In this document: one piece after another, positions 48,620-59,758 of the stretch
How positions within the stretch are numbered: position 1 is the first letter of the stretch
Layout of the letters: every line of letters starts with the position of its first letter
Source: Beijerinckiaceae bacterium
GTDB lineage: Bacteria > Pseudomonadota > Alphaproteobacteria > Rhizobiales > Beijerinckiaceae
Reading direction: 5' to 3'
Assembly: GCA_009773635.1 (NCBI GenBank)
Contig: WSYC01000005.1
Coordinates: 1 to 64,000 of the forward strand
DNA length: 64,000 bases
Notes under the pieces: generated by a model
Databases searched by the model: none
The model's input: the letters and a program-made list of their open reading frames with translations, nothing else
Told to the model about the DNA's origin: nothing
Translations under genes and position numbers: made by a program

Positions 48620-49156
48620 GTGGCGACAATCAGGTCCGTGTCGCGCGATGCGGGCGAGGCGTCAAGCGCCGATGCGGCGCGGGAGAACCGGATCACCGGG
48701 CTCAGACGGCTGCTGGGGCGGATTTTGCACATCTGGTTCTTCCTGTCGCGCGGCATGACGATGGGTGTGAGAGCCGTGGTGATTGACGGGGAAGGGCAGG
48801 TTTTCCTCGTCCGGCATTCGTACGTGCCGGGTTGGCACCTGCCGGGTGGCGGTATCGAGCACGGGCAGGACGCGCTGGCGGCGCTGGCCATGGAGCTGCG
48901 CGAAGAGGGCAATATCGAAACCTCCGGTGCGCCGGAGCTTTTCGGCATCTATTTCAATACCCTCGCGTCGCGGCGTGACCATGTCCTCCTCTATGTCGTG
49001 CGCGATTTTCGCCAGACTGGCCCGCGCCTGCCGGATCGGGAGATCGTCGAGTGCGGGTTCTTCCCGCCTCATGCCTTGCCCGCGGGCACGACGCAGGCCA
49101 CGCGCCGACGTCTGCGCGAAGTGCTGGAAGGCGAGAAGCCTGCGCCGCTCTGGTAA
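48620..49156 (+). CDS. NUDIX hydrolase
   Basis: WHLPGGGIEHGQDALAALAMELREEGNI; GTG start at 48620 in frame of ORF 48026..49156. Confidence 0.82.
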   Translation: MATIRSVSRDAGEASSADAARENRITGLRRLLGRILHIWFFLSRGMTMGVRAVVIDGEGQVFLVRHSYVPGWHLPGGGIEHGQDALAALAMELREEGNIETSGAPELFGIYFNTLASRRDHVLLYVVRDFRQTGPRLPDREIVECGFFPPHALPAGTTQATRRRLREVLEGEKPAPLW

Positions 49157-49208
49157 CTTCCGCCAACCCTCTTGACAGGAGCCCCTTCCACCGGGGATCA
49201 CGCCAGAG

Positions 49209-49709
49209 ATGTCCGAACTCGTTTTCACCATCGCCACCATGCGGCCGGAAGACCACGACGCGGTCGAGCGGCTGCACGCGCGCGCCTTCGGGCCGGGCCG
49301 TTTCGCGCGCACGGCGTACCGGGTGCGCGAGCAGGTGGGCGATGCCGAAGGGTTGGCCTATGTTGCACATGTCGGCTCGCTGCTTGTGGCGGCGGTGCAC
49401 CTCACGCCGATCCGGATCGGCGAGCATCCGGCGTTCATGCTGGGGCCGCTGACGGTCGATCCACCGTTTGAAGGCAAGGGCATCGGGCGCGCCTTGCTTG
49501 AACGCAGCGCCCACGCTGTGCGGGCGCTCAGGCGCGATCTCATCGTTCTCGTCGGGGATGAGCCCTATTACGCCCGCTCCGGTTACAAGCGGGTGCCGCC
49601 GGGCCGGATGATTCTGCCGGGGCCGGTCAATCCCATGCGGGTGCTGGCGCTCGAACTCGAGCCCGGCGCGCTGGCCCGTGTTTCCGGCGAAGTGCGCGGC
49701 TCGGCCTGA
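49209..49709 (+). CDS. GNAT family N-acetyltransferase
   Basis: MLGPLTVDPPFEGKGIGRALLERSAHAVRALRRDLIVLVGDEPYYARSGYKRVPPG. Confidence 0.9.
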   Translation: MSELVFTIATMRPEDHDAVERLHARAFGPGRFARTAYRVREQVGDAEGLAYVAHVGSLLVAAVHLTPIRIGEHPAFMLGPLTVDPPFEGKGIGRALLERSAHAVRALRRDLIVLVGDEPYYARSGYKRVPPGRMILPGPVNPMRVLALELEPGALARVSGEVRGSA

Positions 49710-49710
49710 C

Positions 49711-51843
49711 CTAGCCCGATGCCTTCGGTTTCCGCCTGAAGCCTTCGGCCAACCAGGCGCCAATCAGCGGCAGCAGCAGGAGGCCAAGGCCGAGGAAACC
49801 AAGTCCGAGCGGCATCACCGTCACGCCCTTGAGCACCGAAGCTTCCGTCGGGCGCAAGCCGAGGTAATCCGCGCCCGAATATCGCCCGCCGGAGCGGATA
49901 TCGACCAGACGGGGGATGGCAAGCGTGCCGTTGGGCAGGAGCCGCCGCGTGCCGCCGCCGGTGGCTTCCGCGATCGGTGCGAGATCATCGATGGTTGAAA
50001 CAACCTGCCGGAATTCCTTTGGATTGGGTTGGCCCGCGTTGACGAAGGCTACCAACCCGCCGTTTTCCGCGCGATAGAGCCCAGCGCGCCGCATGGCAAT
50101 TTCAGCCCGCCAGACGCCGGGTTCAGCCTCGCTCAGTGTCACCGGCAGGGATTCGCCAGCCGGTTCTGTGAGCCTGGCATCACCCGGTGGTCCGCCGATG
50201 GTGCGGCGTTCGATCACGATCCGTCCGCCGGAGACCGAGAGGCGCAAGGCTTCCTCTTCAAGTTCCGGCTCCTTCATCAGCCAGTGCGAGAGGCGGCGGA
50301 GAAGATCGAGGTAGGGCCCGCCACCGGCATAACCGCGTGCCCAGAGCCAGACGTGATCCGACAGGAACAGGCCGACGCGGCCTTTGCCTTCGCGTTTGAG
50401 TTCCAGCAGCGGCCCGTTGTCGATGCCGTTCATCAGGCTGAGGCCCGAGCGTGGCCGCGCCGCGATCTGGCGGAACCACGGCGACCAGCGCGCACCGGAG
50501 GCTGGATCGGCGGTTTTCGGCGTGCCCGCCCCGTCAAGGTTACGCGTCACCGGATGGCGACGGCCGAGGTCGGTCACCTCGGCGCGGAATGCCCGTTCGA
50601 GGACCGTGCCGGTCGGTTCCGCCGGCATGATCTCGCGCAGCGGCGTCGAGAGCAGGCCGCCACGGGCGACAATCTCCGGCCCGACCGCAAAGAGGATCGC
50701 ACCGCCCTCGCGAACATAGCGCACCATGTTCTCGAAATAGGCCGTGGGCAGGAAGGTCTGGTTCGAATAGCGATCGAAGATGATGAGATCGAATTCGGCG
50801 ATCTTCATGATGAAAAGCTCGCGCGTCGGGAAGGCGATCAGCGAGAGCTCGTTGGTCGGCGTGCTGTCCTGCTTCTCCGGTGGCCGCAGAATCGTGAAAT
50901 GCACGAGTTCGACGTTTGGATCGGCCTTCAGCAGATTACGCCAGGTGCGCTCGCCCGCATGCGGTTCGCCGGAAACCAGCAGCACGCGCAGTTTTTCGCG
51001 CACACCCTCGACCGGGAGTGCGAGACGATTGTTGAGTGCCGTGAGCTCGCCCGGCGCGGTTTCAATCGTGATTTCGAAGAGGTTCATTCCGGCGCGGTCG
51101 ATCTTGAGCGGCACCTTTACCGGTTGGCCGGGCATGGCGTTGCGGCTGCCGATCGCCTCGCCGTTCTGGCGGATGGTCATGCGGACAGGGCCGACCGGCC
51201 CGCCCTGGTTTTCGATCCGAACCGTGGCCGTGACTTCCTTGCCGACGATGCCGAAGCGCGGCGCTTCCACCAGTTCGATCCGTCGATCAAATTCGTTCGG
51301 CCGTCCGGTGATCAGCGCATGGAGCGGCGCTGTGAACGACAGGCGGCTGCGATCCGCCGGGATATCGTGCACCACCCCGTCGGTGATGGCGATGACACCG
51401 GCGAGCCGGTCCTGCGGCACATCGCGCGTTGCGCTGGCGATCGCCTCGAAGAGCCGCGTGCCATCCCCCGTTCCGTCGCGGTCGAAGACATCGACCACAC
51501 GCAGCTCTGTGTTAGGCCGCGCTTTGAGGGCCTCCGAGAGCGCCTTGAGCGCCGCCTCGGTTTCCGCCATGCGGTTGCCGATGGTCTGCGATCCCGAGCG
51601 GTCCACCGCCACCACGACGACATCGCTCAGCCGGTCGCGCTTCTCGCTGATCAGGCGGGGGTCGGCGAGGCCGAGAAACACCAGCGCCAGCGCGCCGAGC
51701 CGCACCCAGGCGCCGCGCTTGCCGCGCCAGATCAGCCAGCCGACCGCCAGGAGCCCGAGCGCGGCCAGTGCCGCCAGCATCGGCCAGGGGAGGAAGGGCA
51801 CGAAATCAAGGGTGATGCGATCAGCGCTCGTCCCGGTGTTCAT
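49711..51843 (-). CDS. membrane protein with glutamine amidotransferase-like/VWA-associated architecture
   Basis: DVVVVAVDRSGSQTIGNRMAETEAALKAL; C-terminal GRYSGADYLGLRPTEASVLKGVTVMPLGLGFLGLGLLLLPLIGAWLAEGFRRKP; overlaps DUF4159 gene. Confidence 0.8.
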   Translation of the reverse strand: MNTGTSADRITLDFVPFLPWPMLAALAALGLLAVGWLIWRGKRGAWVRLGALALVFLGLADPRLISEKRDRLSDVVVVAVDRSGSQTIGNRMAETEAALKALSEALKARPNTELRVVDVFDRDGTGDGTRLFEAIASATRDVPQDRLAGVIAITDGVVHDIPADRSRLSFTAPLHALITGRPNEFDRRIELVEAPRFGIVGKEVTATVRIENQGGPVGPVRMTIRQNGEAIGSRNAMPGQPVKVPLKIDRAGMNLFEITIETAPGELTALNNRLALPVEGVREKLRVLLVSGEPHAGERTWRNLLKADPNVELVHFTILRPPEKQDSTPTNELSLIAFPTRELFIMKIAEFDLIIFDRYSNQTFLPTAYFENMVRYVREGGAILFAVGPEIVARGGLLSTPLREIMPAEPTGTVLERAFRAEVTDLGRRHPVTRNLDGAGTPKTADPASGARWSPWFRQIAARPRSGLSLMNGIDNGPLLELKREGKGRVGLFLSDHVWLWARGYAGGGPYLDLLRRLSHWLMKEPELEEEALRLSVSGGRIVIERRTIGGPPGDARLTEPAGESLPVTLSEAEPGVWRAEIAMRRAGLYRAENGGLVAFVNAGQPNPKEFRQVVSTIDDLAPIAEATGGGTRRLLPNGTLAIPRLVDIRSGGRYSGADYLGLRPTEASVLKGVTVMPLGLGFLGLGLLLLPLIGAWLAEGFRRKPKASG

Positions 51844-54674
51844 TGGCCGAGCCTTTCGAGCAATGCCGGGATATGCACCTGATCGGCCTTGTAGTTGCCG
51901 GTAAACACATACATCACGAGGTTGACGCCGGTGCGGAAGGCCATCTCGCGCTGGCGTGGCTCGCCCGGCACGAGCGGGTAGAGCGGGCTGCCGAGCCGGT
52001 CGACCGCCCAGGCGCTCGCGAGATCGTTCGAGGTGATGACGATGGGTGAGACGCGGTCACCGCCCCGCGCCGGGGTATCTGCGGCGCGCTGGCCGGCAAG
52101 CGCCTCAACCCAGGTATCTCCGGCGGCATAGCGTCCGACGAAGCGCTCGAGGATGTAGAAGGTCTTTGTCAGTACATGATCTGATGGAATGGTTTCGAGC
52201 GCCGGAATATCGAGCGCAGAGAGCATGACCCGGAGCGCGCGCGTTTCCGGTGTCGGCTGCCCGCCGGGGCGCTGGATGAAGGCATCGCGCGTGTCGAAGA
52301 TCACCGTACCGCCCTGCTTCATGAAGGCGTCGATCGCGCGGATCGATCTGTCGGAGGGGCGCGGCTGGTTGGGCAGGATCGGCCAGTAAATGAGCGAGTA
52401 GAACACCAGTTCGTCGCGCGCCGGGTCGAGCCCGATGGGCTCATCAAGGTGCAACGATGTGCGCTGGCTGAGAATCTGGCCGAGGCCAAGAAGTCCGGCG
52501 CGGCTGGTATCATCGACCCTGGAATCGCCGGTGATCACATAGGCAAGCCGCGGGCGCAGGCTCGACCGGATATCCTCTTTCCGGATCGAGCGTAGATCGA
52601 CGACGGGGGGCGGTGCTGCATTCTGAGCTTGCGCCGGTTGAGCCTTTGCGGGCTGCGGCGTGCCGAGCGCTGCCATCGCAAGCGCGACCCCGCCAACCAG
52701 CGCCGCTGCCTGTGCGCGGCCGGGCCGCAGAGTTCTGAGGTGCGCGAGCGCCCCGCCGAGGATCGCCATTGCGATGGCATCCGCGATGACCAGAAGCGCA
52801 GCCAGCAGCATCAGCAGCGGGCGGAAATCGATCGTGCGCGCCTCCGCCAGCGCGGCCACCCGTGCGCCAGCGAAATCGATGGCGGAGAAATTCGAGGCCG
52901 GTGTCAGGGTGTTGACGGCGAGGCTCGCTTCCGCCGGGCCGTAAAACCCCGGGGGGTGATCGGCACTGGCAGCGCCGGCGAAGCGCGCCTCGATCGGCTG
53001 GGCGGATGTGCGGGCGGCTGAAAGCACGCCGAAACCATCCAGCGACAGGCGCGGCGCCAGCTTTTCCCGGATGTCGCCGACATCTCCCCGCCCAGCGCCG
53101 ATCTGGCTCTTGGCAACCAACAGGCAACGCCTGAGCATATCGACGAAGAGAACCGAGAGCGGCAGGTTCGACCAGCTGGTGTCGCCGGTGACGTGGAACA
53201 GCACGATTTGCCCCTTGCCGCGCATGGCGCCGGTGACGAGCGGTGTGCCATCCTCCAGCACAGCCCAACTGGCGCGGCTCAGTTCCGCATCCGGCTCGGC
53301 GAGCACTTGCCGCTCGACGCGGATATCGGTGTTGACCGTCAGGCCCTGAAACGGTGAGGTTTCCGGGAAAGCACCCAGCTTCTGCGGCTTCTCCCACGAG
53401 AGCGCGCCACCGAGAATCCGGCCGCCGCGCCGGAGGCGGACCGGCAGGAGATCATCCGAGGCTGCCGCAAGGCCCGGCCCGGCGAAGCGCACGAGCATGC
53501 CGCCATTCTCGACGTAGCGGGTGAGCGCCACCGCGCTTTCTCCACTGACGGTGCCGATATCGACGAGCACCATGATATCCGGCCGCTCTTCCAATGCGCG
53601 GGCGATCGGGTCCTGTGCGCCGCGCGGCGGCTCCCGGAGGTCCGAATAGGGTTCGAGCGCCCGCGCGACGAAGTAGCGGGCGGAAACCAGCGGCTGGGCG
53701 GTGTCCGTCGTCTCGCCGGAAATCAGCGCCACGCGCCGTCGCCGGTGCGCGGCATCGAGCAGGTGCACCGCGCCAGCCTGCTTCTCATCGGCGAGGTCGA
53801 TCCGCGCGATATCATTCAGGATCTCGATCGGCATCGCGAGGCGGGCCCGTGTCTGCGTTGCGGTAGCGGCAAGCGCGTAGATGGCATCGCCGAGCAGGCG
53901 GCCCTTGTCGTCGAAGGCGCGCAGCAGCCCCTGCGTGGCATCGCCCGGTGCGGCGCGCCGGACCATCACGTCCAGCCCATCCTGAACCTGAACAACACCG
54001 GTGAGGCCTAAAGCGGCGCTGGCCGGTGAGGCGATGATGTCGAGCTTCCCGGCGGCGCGGTTGATAAACCGTTCGATCACTTCTTTCTCGTCATCGACCC
54101 GCACACCATCGCTGATCCAGACGATTGAGGCGTCCGGCGTGCGCTGCAGGAGGTCCTGCACCAGCTCCAGCGCCGGCGTCCGCGGCACCATATGCGGGCG
54201 GGGTGTCAGCGACAGCAGGCGCGAAAGCACCGTCGTTGCCGTCTCCGGGGACACCGAGGGTCGCTCAACGCCGGTTGCGATCAGGATGACAGGCCGGTTG
54301 GCAGCCTGTTCCAGCAAGCTGGAAGCGCGGGCGATGCGGTTCTGCCAGTCGCGCGCCGAGGACCAGCCGTCATCGAACAGAAGGATCAGCGGCCCCGTGG
54401 CCGTTTGAGTGCTGATCGCGGAGACCGGCTGCCAGCGGGGGCCGGCCACCGCGAGAATGATGGCAGCGGCGGCGGCAAGGCGGATCGCCAGCAGCCACCA
54501 CGGCGTGCGCGAGGGTTCGCGTTCCTTGCCGAGGATATCCCGCACCAGCGGCAGCGTGGGCAGGGGGATGCGGCGCGGCGGCGGCGGGGTGATCTTCAGC
54601 AGGAAATAGAGCGCCGGCAGCGCCACGAGCGCGATCAGCGCGAAAGGGGCGAGAAAGGTGAGGCCGGAAATCAT
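51840..54674 (-). CDS. BatA N-terminal/DUF4159 domain membrane protein
   Basis: N-term SGLTFLAPFALIALVALPALYFLLKITPPPPRRIPLPTLPLVRDI; C-term DUF4159 (LRPRLAYVITGDSRVDDTSRAGLLGLGQILSQRTSL...DELVFYSLIYWPIL). Confidence 0.88.
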   Translation of the reverse strand: MISGLTFLAPFALIALVALPALYFLLKITPPPPRRIPLPTLPLVRDILGKEREPSRTPWWLLAIRLAAAAAIILAVAGPRWQPVSAISTQTATGPLILLFDDGWSSARDWQNRIARASSLLEQAANRPVILIATGVERPSVSPETATTVLSRLLSLTPRPHMVPRTPALELVQDLLQRTPDASIVWISDGVRVDDEKEVIERFINRAAGKLDIIASPASAALGLTGVVQVQDGLDVMVRRAAPGDATQGLLRAFDDKGRLLGDAIYALAATATQTRARLAMPIEILNDIARIDLADEKQAGAVHLLDAAHRRRRVALISGETTDTAQPLVSARYFVARALEPYSDLREPPRGAQDPIARALEERPDIMVLVDIGTVSGESAVALTRYVENGGMLVRFAGPGLAAASDDLLPVRLRRGGRILGGALSWEKPQKLGAFPETSPFQGLTVNTDIRVERQVLAEPDAELSRASWAVLEDGTPLVTGAMRGKGQIVLFHVTGDTSWSNLPLSVLFVDMLRRCLLVAKSQIGAGRGDVGDIREKLAPRLSLDGFGVLSAARTSAQPIEARFAGAASADHPPGFYGPAEASLAVNTLTPASNFSAIDFAGARVAALAEARTIDFRPLLMLLAALLVIADAIAMAILGGALAHLRTLRPGRAQAAALVGGVALAMAALGTPQPAKAQPAQAQNAAPPPVVDLRSIRKEDIRSSLRPRLAYVITGDSRVDDTSRAGLLGLGQILSQRTSLHLDEPIGLDPARDELVFYSLIYWPILPNQPRPSDRSIRAIDAFMKQGGTVIFDTRDAFIQRPGGQPTPETRALRVMLSALDIPALETIPSDHVLTKTFYILERFVGRYAAGDTWVEALAGQRAADTPARGGDRVSPIVITSNDLASAWAVDRLGSPLYPLVPGEPRQREMAFRTGVNLVMYVFTGNYKADQVHIPALLERLGQ

Positions 54675-55630
54675 GGCGCACCTCCGAGGGAGGAATGCGC
54701 GGCCGGGCTTTGCCCGCCGATCAGCGCCGCCAATGTCAGCAGGGTTTCGACCGCCGGGCGATGCGTGACGTGTTTGACGAAGGCAAAGCCGTGCCGGAGC
54801 GCGATGCGGCGCAGCTCCTCGTTGATCGCGGCGATGCGATCCCGGTAGCGGGCGGCGACCTCGAGGGCCTCGCCGACGCGCCAGGTTTCGCTGGATTCAA
54901 GCCCTTCGAATTCCATTTCACCGGAGAAGGGGAATTCCTCCTCCGCGGGGTCGCGCACCAGCACGATCGTGCCGCGCACGCCGCGATGCGCAATCCGGGC
55001 GATTTTTTCGGCAAATTCCGCTGTTGGCATGATGAAATCGCCGATCAGGACGAGATGATCCTGACGCCTGACGGGCAGGATATCCGGCAGCGCATCGGCG
55101 TGCATCGGGTCGGGGTGAGCGGGATTTTGCCGTAACATGGCTTCGGCCAGCCGCATGATGATGTTGCGCGAGGCCATCGGCGTGGTTCGGCCGGGAATGC
55201 CGACGCGTTCGCCGGCATGAACGAGAAGATCCGCCAGGGCGAGGCCGATCAGCACCGCGCGGTCCCGTTTCGGGCGCCCCGCCAGCCGCGAGGCAAAATG
55301 CATCGAGGCCGAGAAATCGATCCAGAGCCAATGCACGGCGGCGCTTTCCCATTCGCGTTCGCGCACATAGAGCCGGTCGTCCCGCGCGGAGCGACGCCAG
55401 TCGATCCTGCCCGTTGATTCTCCGGCGACGAAAGGGCGGAATTCCCAGAATTCCTCGCCCGGCCCGGCGCGGCGGCGGCCATGGATGCCAAGCTGCATCT
55501 GCGCGGCGACATTGCGGGCTTCCACGACAAGGTGCGGCAGGACCTCGGCGAGGCGCGCAGCTTCCCCCGTCAGCGCGAGCGGAAGCTTCGTGCCATAGGC
55601 TGGAACTGACCGGGCTTCCTCAGCTGCCAT
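54671..55630 (-). CDS. DUF58 domain protein
   Basis: GIHGRRRAGPGEEFWEFRPFVAGESTGRIDWRRSARDDRLYVREREWESA. Confidence 0.92.
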   Translation of the reverse strand: MAAEEARSVPAYGTKLPLALTGEAARLAEVLPHLVVEARNVAAQMQLGIHGRRRAGPGEEFWEFRPFVAGESTGRIDWRRSARDDRLYVREREWESAAVHWLWIDFSASMHFASRLAGRPKRDRAVLIGLALADLLVHAGERVGIPGRTTPMASRNIIMRLAEAMLRQNPAHPDPMHADALPDILPVRRQDHLVLIGDFIMPTAEFAEKIARIAHRGVRGTIVLVRDPAEEEFPFSGEMEFEGLESSETWRVGEALEVAARYRDRIAAINEELRRIALRHGFAFVKHVTHRPAVETLLTLAALIGGQSPAAHSSLGGAP

Positions 55631-55666
55631 TACGCCCCGCTGCCTCGTTTCCTGCGCATGTCCGTC

Positions 55667-56680
<1,014 letters not shown>

Positions 56681-56695
56681 CTTTGTCATCTCCAT

Positions 56696-56731
56696 GGTCG
56701 AGGGTAGATCAGGTCGAGGGTAGATCAGGTC
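56696..56731. repeat. tandem 16-bp repeat (GGTCGAGGGTAGATCA x2 + GGTC)
   Basis: Exact duplication read directly from sequence, in the leader of the MoxR gene. Confidence 0.9.
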
Positions 56732-57006
56732 TTGAAAGGAGCGGCGGGAGGGCCGACACTCCGGCATCCCTCACGGTCAATCTGGAACGCTCTCGCCCGA
56801 ACGGCAATGGATGAAAGGCATCGCCGCGTCATTTCGCCCACAATTGTTCGTGTTATTGCTGCAAGCACCGCTTTCGAGACTGCAGCTTTTGTCAGGGAAA
56901 ACCGCATTCGAAGGCGCAAACATGGCAAGGCAAAGGCAGGCTTCCCGCAAACGGGCTTTTCCTTTGGCGCGCGAGCCCCTAAATCTTCCGGGGAAGCGAG
57001 GTCCGA

Positions 57007-57591
57007 ATGCCAGAGCCGGTTCTTTCCAGCGATGTTCTTCCCAAACGCTTTCTGGAAGCGGCGGCTGAACACGCCGGCAAGCGCATGCCGCCGGTGGAAC
57101 GCTGGAACCCGGATTATTGCGGCGAGATCGACATGCGGATCGCGCGCGACGGGCGCTGGTTCTATATGGGCACGCCGATCAATCGCCTGCCGCTGGTGAA
57201 GCTCTTCGCCACGATCCTGCGCCGTGACCCCGAGCGCTATGTGCTGGTGACACCCGTCGAACGCGTCGGCATCCTCGTCGAGGACGCGCCGTTTCTCGCG
57301 GTCGAGAAGGAGCGGGTCGTCGGCGAAAACGGTGCAACGCTCGCGTTCCGCACCAATCTCGACGAAATCATCGTCGCGGGGCACGATCACCCCATGCGAT
57401 TCGAGCTTGATGAAACCGGAGGGTTGAAACCCTACGTCCACGTGCGCGGCGACCTCTGGGCACGACTGACGCGTTCTCTCGCGCTCGACCTCATCGAGAT
57501 GATGGTTCCGGATGATCACGGCAGGCTGGGCATTCTGGTGGCAGGCGCATTCTTTGCCGTGCCTGATCTCGCGGAAGTGCCGCGACCATGA
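57007..57591 (+). CDS. DUF1285 domain protein
   Basis: CGEIDMRIARDGRWFYMGTPINRLPLVKLFATILRRDPERYVLVTPVERVGILVEDAPFLAV. Confidence 0.9.
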   Translation: MPEPVLSSDVLPKRFLEAAAEHAGKRMPPVERWNPDYCGEIDMRIARDGRWFYMGTPINRLPLVKLFATILRRDPERYVLVTPVERVGILVEDAPFLAVEKERVVGENGATLAFRTNLDEIIVAGHDHPMRFELDETGGLKPYVHVRGDLWARLTRSLALDLIEMMVPDDHGRLGILVAGAFFAVPDLAEVPRP

Positions 57592-58244
57592 TGCCCCCCG
57601 TTACAGCGCGTCTTGTCACCCCAGCCGACGCTGCAGAGCCCTTCCGGGTGCGCGCCGGGCAGGTGCTGCTCCCTGAACCGCTGGCTCCGGATGAGGATGC
57701 CGCCCGCTTCGGCTGCCATGTCATCGCCGGCATGCCGGCCGAGAAGCATTTTTTCGACACCGCAAAGCCGGCGGCAATCCTCTATCCGGTGGTCGCCCGC
57801 CCGGAAGGGCTCTCGATCCTGCTGACCGAGCGGGCCGGGCATCTCAAGACCCACGCCGGGCAGGTCGCCTTCCCCGGCGGCCGGATCGAGGCCGGCGAAA
57901 GCGCGCTGGAGGCCGCGCTTCGTGAGGCGGAGGAGGAGATCGGCCTTGCGCGCCAGCACGTTGCGCCCGTCGGCTTTCTGCCGCCCTATTATTCGGGCAC
58001 CGGTTTTCGCGTCCAGCCGTTGGTGGCGCTGATCGACCCCGCAGTGATGCTGACGCCTGACCCGTCCGAGGTGGCGCGGATTTTCGAGGTTCCCCTCGAT
58101 CACGCGATGAATCTCGCGCATTATCGCCAGTCGACGATCTACTTCCGCGGCCGCGAGCGGATTTTCTATATCCTCGACCACGAAGCGGCGTATATCTGGG
58201 GCGTTACGGCCGGGATCATGCGATCCTTTGCCGAGCGATTTTGA
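57588..58244 (+). CDS. CoA pyrophosphatase (NUDIX)
   Basis: LTERAGHLKTHAGQVAFPGGRIEAGESALEAALREAEEEIGL. Confidence 0.93.
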   Translation: MMPPVTARLVTPADAAEPFRVRAGQVLLPEPLAPDEDAARFGCHVIAGMPAEKHFFDTAKPAAILYPVVARPEGLSILLTERAGHLKTHAGQVAFPGGRIEAGESALEAALREAEEEIGLARQHVAPVGFLPPYYSGTGFRVQPLVALIDPAVMLTPDPSEVARIFEVPLDHAMNLAHYRQSTIYFRGRERIFYILDHEAAYIWGVTAGIMRSFAERF

Positions 58245-58262
58245 AGGGATTTCAGCGCTGCC

Positions 58263-58526
58263 ATGGGACGCGTCATTTTCGAGCTTTCCGGGTTCTTTTT
58301 CCTGCCGTTTCTGGCCTATGCCGCGTTCCTGGTCTGGCAGCAGAAGCATCCGCGCGCAGCCCGGCAGATCCTCACCAAACGGGCCTTGCAGATCCAGGCG
58401 CTGATCGGCCTCATCTGCGTCGTGATGGCCTTGCTGGTGCTGGGCCTGAATGATCCGCACCGCACCGGAGGCTATGCACCAGCTGTCTTCAAGGATGGAA
58501 AGCTGGTGCCGGGGCGGGTCGAGTGA
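58263..58526 (+). CDS. DUF6111-like small membrane protein
   Basis: GRVIFELSGFFFLPFLAYAAFLVWQQKHPRAARQILTKRALQIQALIGLICVVMALLVLGLND; between NUDIX and cca. Confidence 0.75.
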   Translation: MGRVIFELSGFFFLPFLAYAAFLVWQQKHPRAARQILTKRALQIQALIGLICVVMALLVLGLNDPHRTGGYAPAVFKDGKLVPGRVE

Positions 58527-59746
58527 TCGACGCGGATGCGCTGGCGCGCGTCCGGGCGCTGATCGCTGAGCCGGTTCTCGCGGGCGTTCTGGGCGTTCTC
58601 AATCCAGCGGGTGAGGAAACGCGGGTCGTCGGCGGCGCCGTGCGCAACGCGCTGCTCGGCATTGCGGTTCAGGATGTCGATCTCGGCACGACGATGGCGC
58701 CGGAAGAGGTTTCACGCCGCGCGAAGGCCGCCGGCTGGCAGGTGGTGCCAACGGGGATCGAGCACGGCACGCTGACGCTGGTGCAGGCCGGTCGCAGCTT
58801 CGAGGTCACGACTCTGCGGGAGGACATCGAAACCGACGGGCGGCGCGCGGTCGTGCGCTTCGGGCAGGATTTCACCCATGATGCCGCCCGGCGCGATTTC
58901 ACGATCAATGCGCTCTCGATGGGGCCGGACAGCGTGCTCCACGATTATTTCGGCGGGGCTGCTGATCTCGCGGCGCGGCGCGTGCGGTTTATCGGCGATG
59001 CCGACCAGCGCCTCAGCGAGGATTACCTGCGTGGCCTCCGGTTCTTCCGTTTCAGTGCCGCTTACGGCAGCGGACAGCTCGATCCGGCCGGGTTCGCGGC
59101 CGTGCTGCGGCACCGGCAGGGCTTCGCGCAGCTTTCGCGCGAGCGCGTGCGTCAGGAAATGCTCAAGCTGCTGATGGCGGAGCGTGCGCTGCCGGTGATC
59201 GAACAGGCGGAAACCGAGGGAATTCTGAGCGAGATCCTCGGATTTGTGCTCGATGTCCGGGCTTTCACGCAGGCTTTGAGGTTTGCCGGGCCGGTGAATG
59301 TTGATCTTGATGCGATGGCGCGGTTGGCCGCGCTTGCCGGGCCCCACGCGGGGGACGAGGCCGCGCTCTGGCAGGGACGACTCCGGCTGTCCAATGCTGA
59401 AATCAAGGCGCTCAATCGCTATGCGCAAGCGGTTGCCTGTGAGCCCGCTTCCCCGCGGCTGCTCCGTTACCGGTTCAGTGAACAGGCGCTGCCCGCGCTG
59501 GTGCTGCGCGCCGCAATGCGGGTTGATCCGGAGCATGAGCTTCCAGAACGGCTGACGGAGGCGCACAAACCGGCACCGGAATTTCTGATCACGGGGGCGG
59601 ATATCGTCGCGGCCGGTGTTTTACCCGGCCCGAGGGTCGGTAAAATTCTGGCGCGCATCGAAGCGGACTGGATTGCAGCGGGCCTCCCGGCGGACCGGGA
59701 AGCCCAAAGGCGATTTCTGGAAGCGGCGGTCGACCAGCAGCGCTGA
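58523..59746 (+). CDS. cca: CCA tRNA nucleotidyltransferase
   Basis: RVVGGAVRNALLGIAVQDVDLGTTMAPEEV; RRDFTINALSMGPDSVLHDYFGGAADLAARRVRFIGDADQRLSEDYLRGLRFFRFSAAYG. Confidence 0.95.
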   Translation: MIDADALARVRALIAEPVLAGVLGVLNPAGEETRVVGGAVRNALLGIAVQDVDLGTTMAPEEVSRRAKAAGWQVVPTGIEHGTLTLVQAGRSFEVTTLREDIETDGRRAVVRFGQDFTHDAARRDFTINALSMGPDSVLHDYFGGAADLAARRVRFIGDADQRLSEDYLRGLRFFRFSAAYGSGQLDPAGFAAVLRHRQGFAQLSRERVRQEMLKLLMAERALPVIEQAETEGILSEILGFVLDVRAFTQALRFAGPVNVDLDAMARLAALAGPHAGDEAALWQGRLRLSNAEIKALNRYAQAVACEPASPRLLRYRFSEQALPALVLRAAMRVDPEHELPERLTEAHKPAPEFLITGADIVAAGVLPGPRVGKILARIEADWIAAGLPADREAQRRFLEAAVDQQR

Positions 59747-59758
59747 TCGTGCTTTTCC

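Noticed and set aside
50029-51882. 617-aa plus-strand ORF opposite the glutamine amidotransferase-like gene
   Set aside because: Shadow ORF with low-complexity R/D/H composition.
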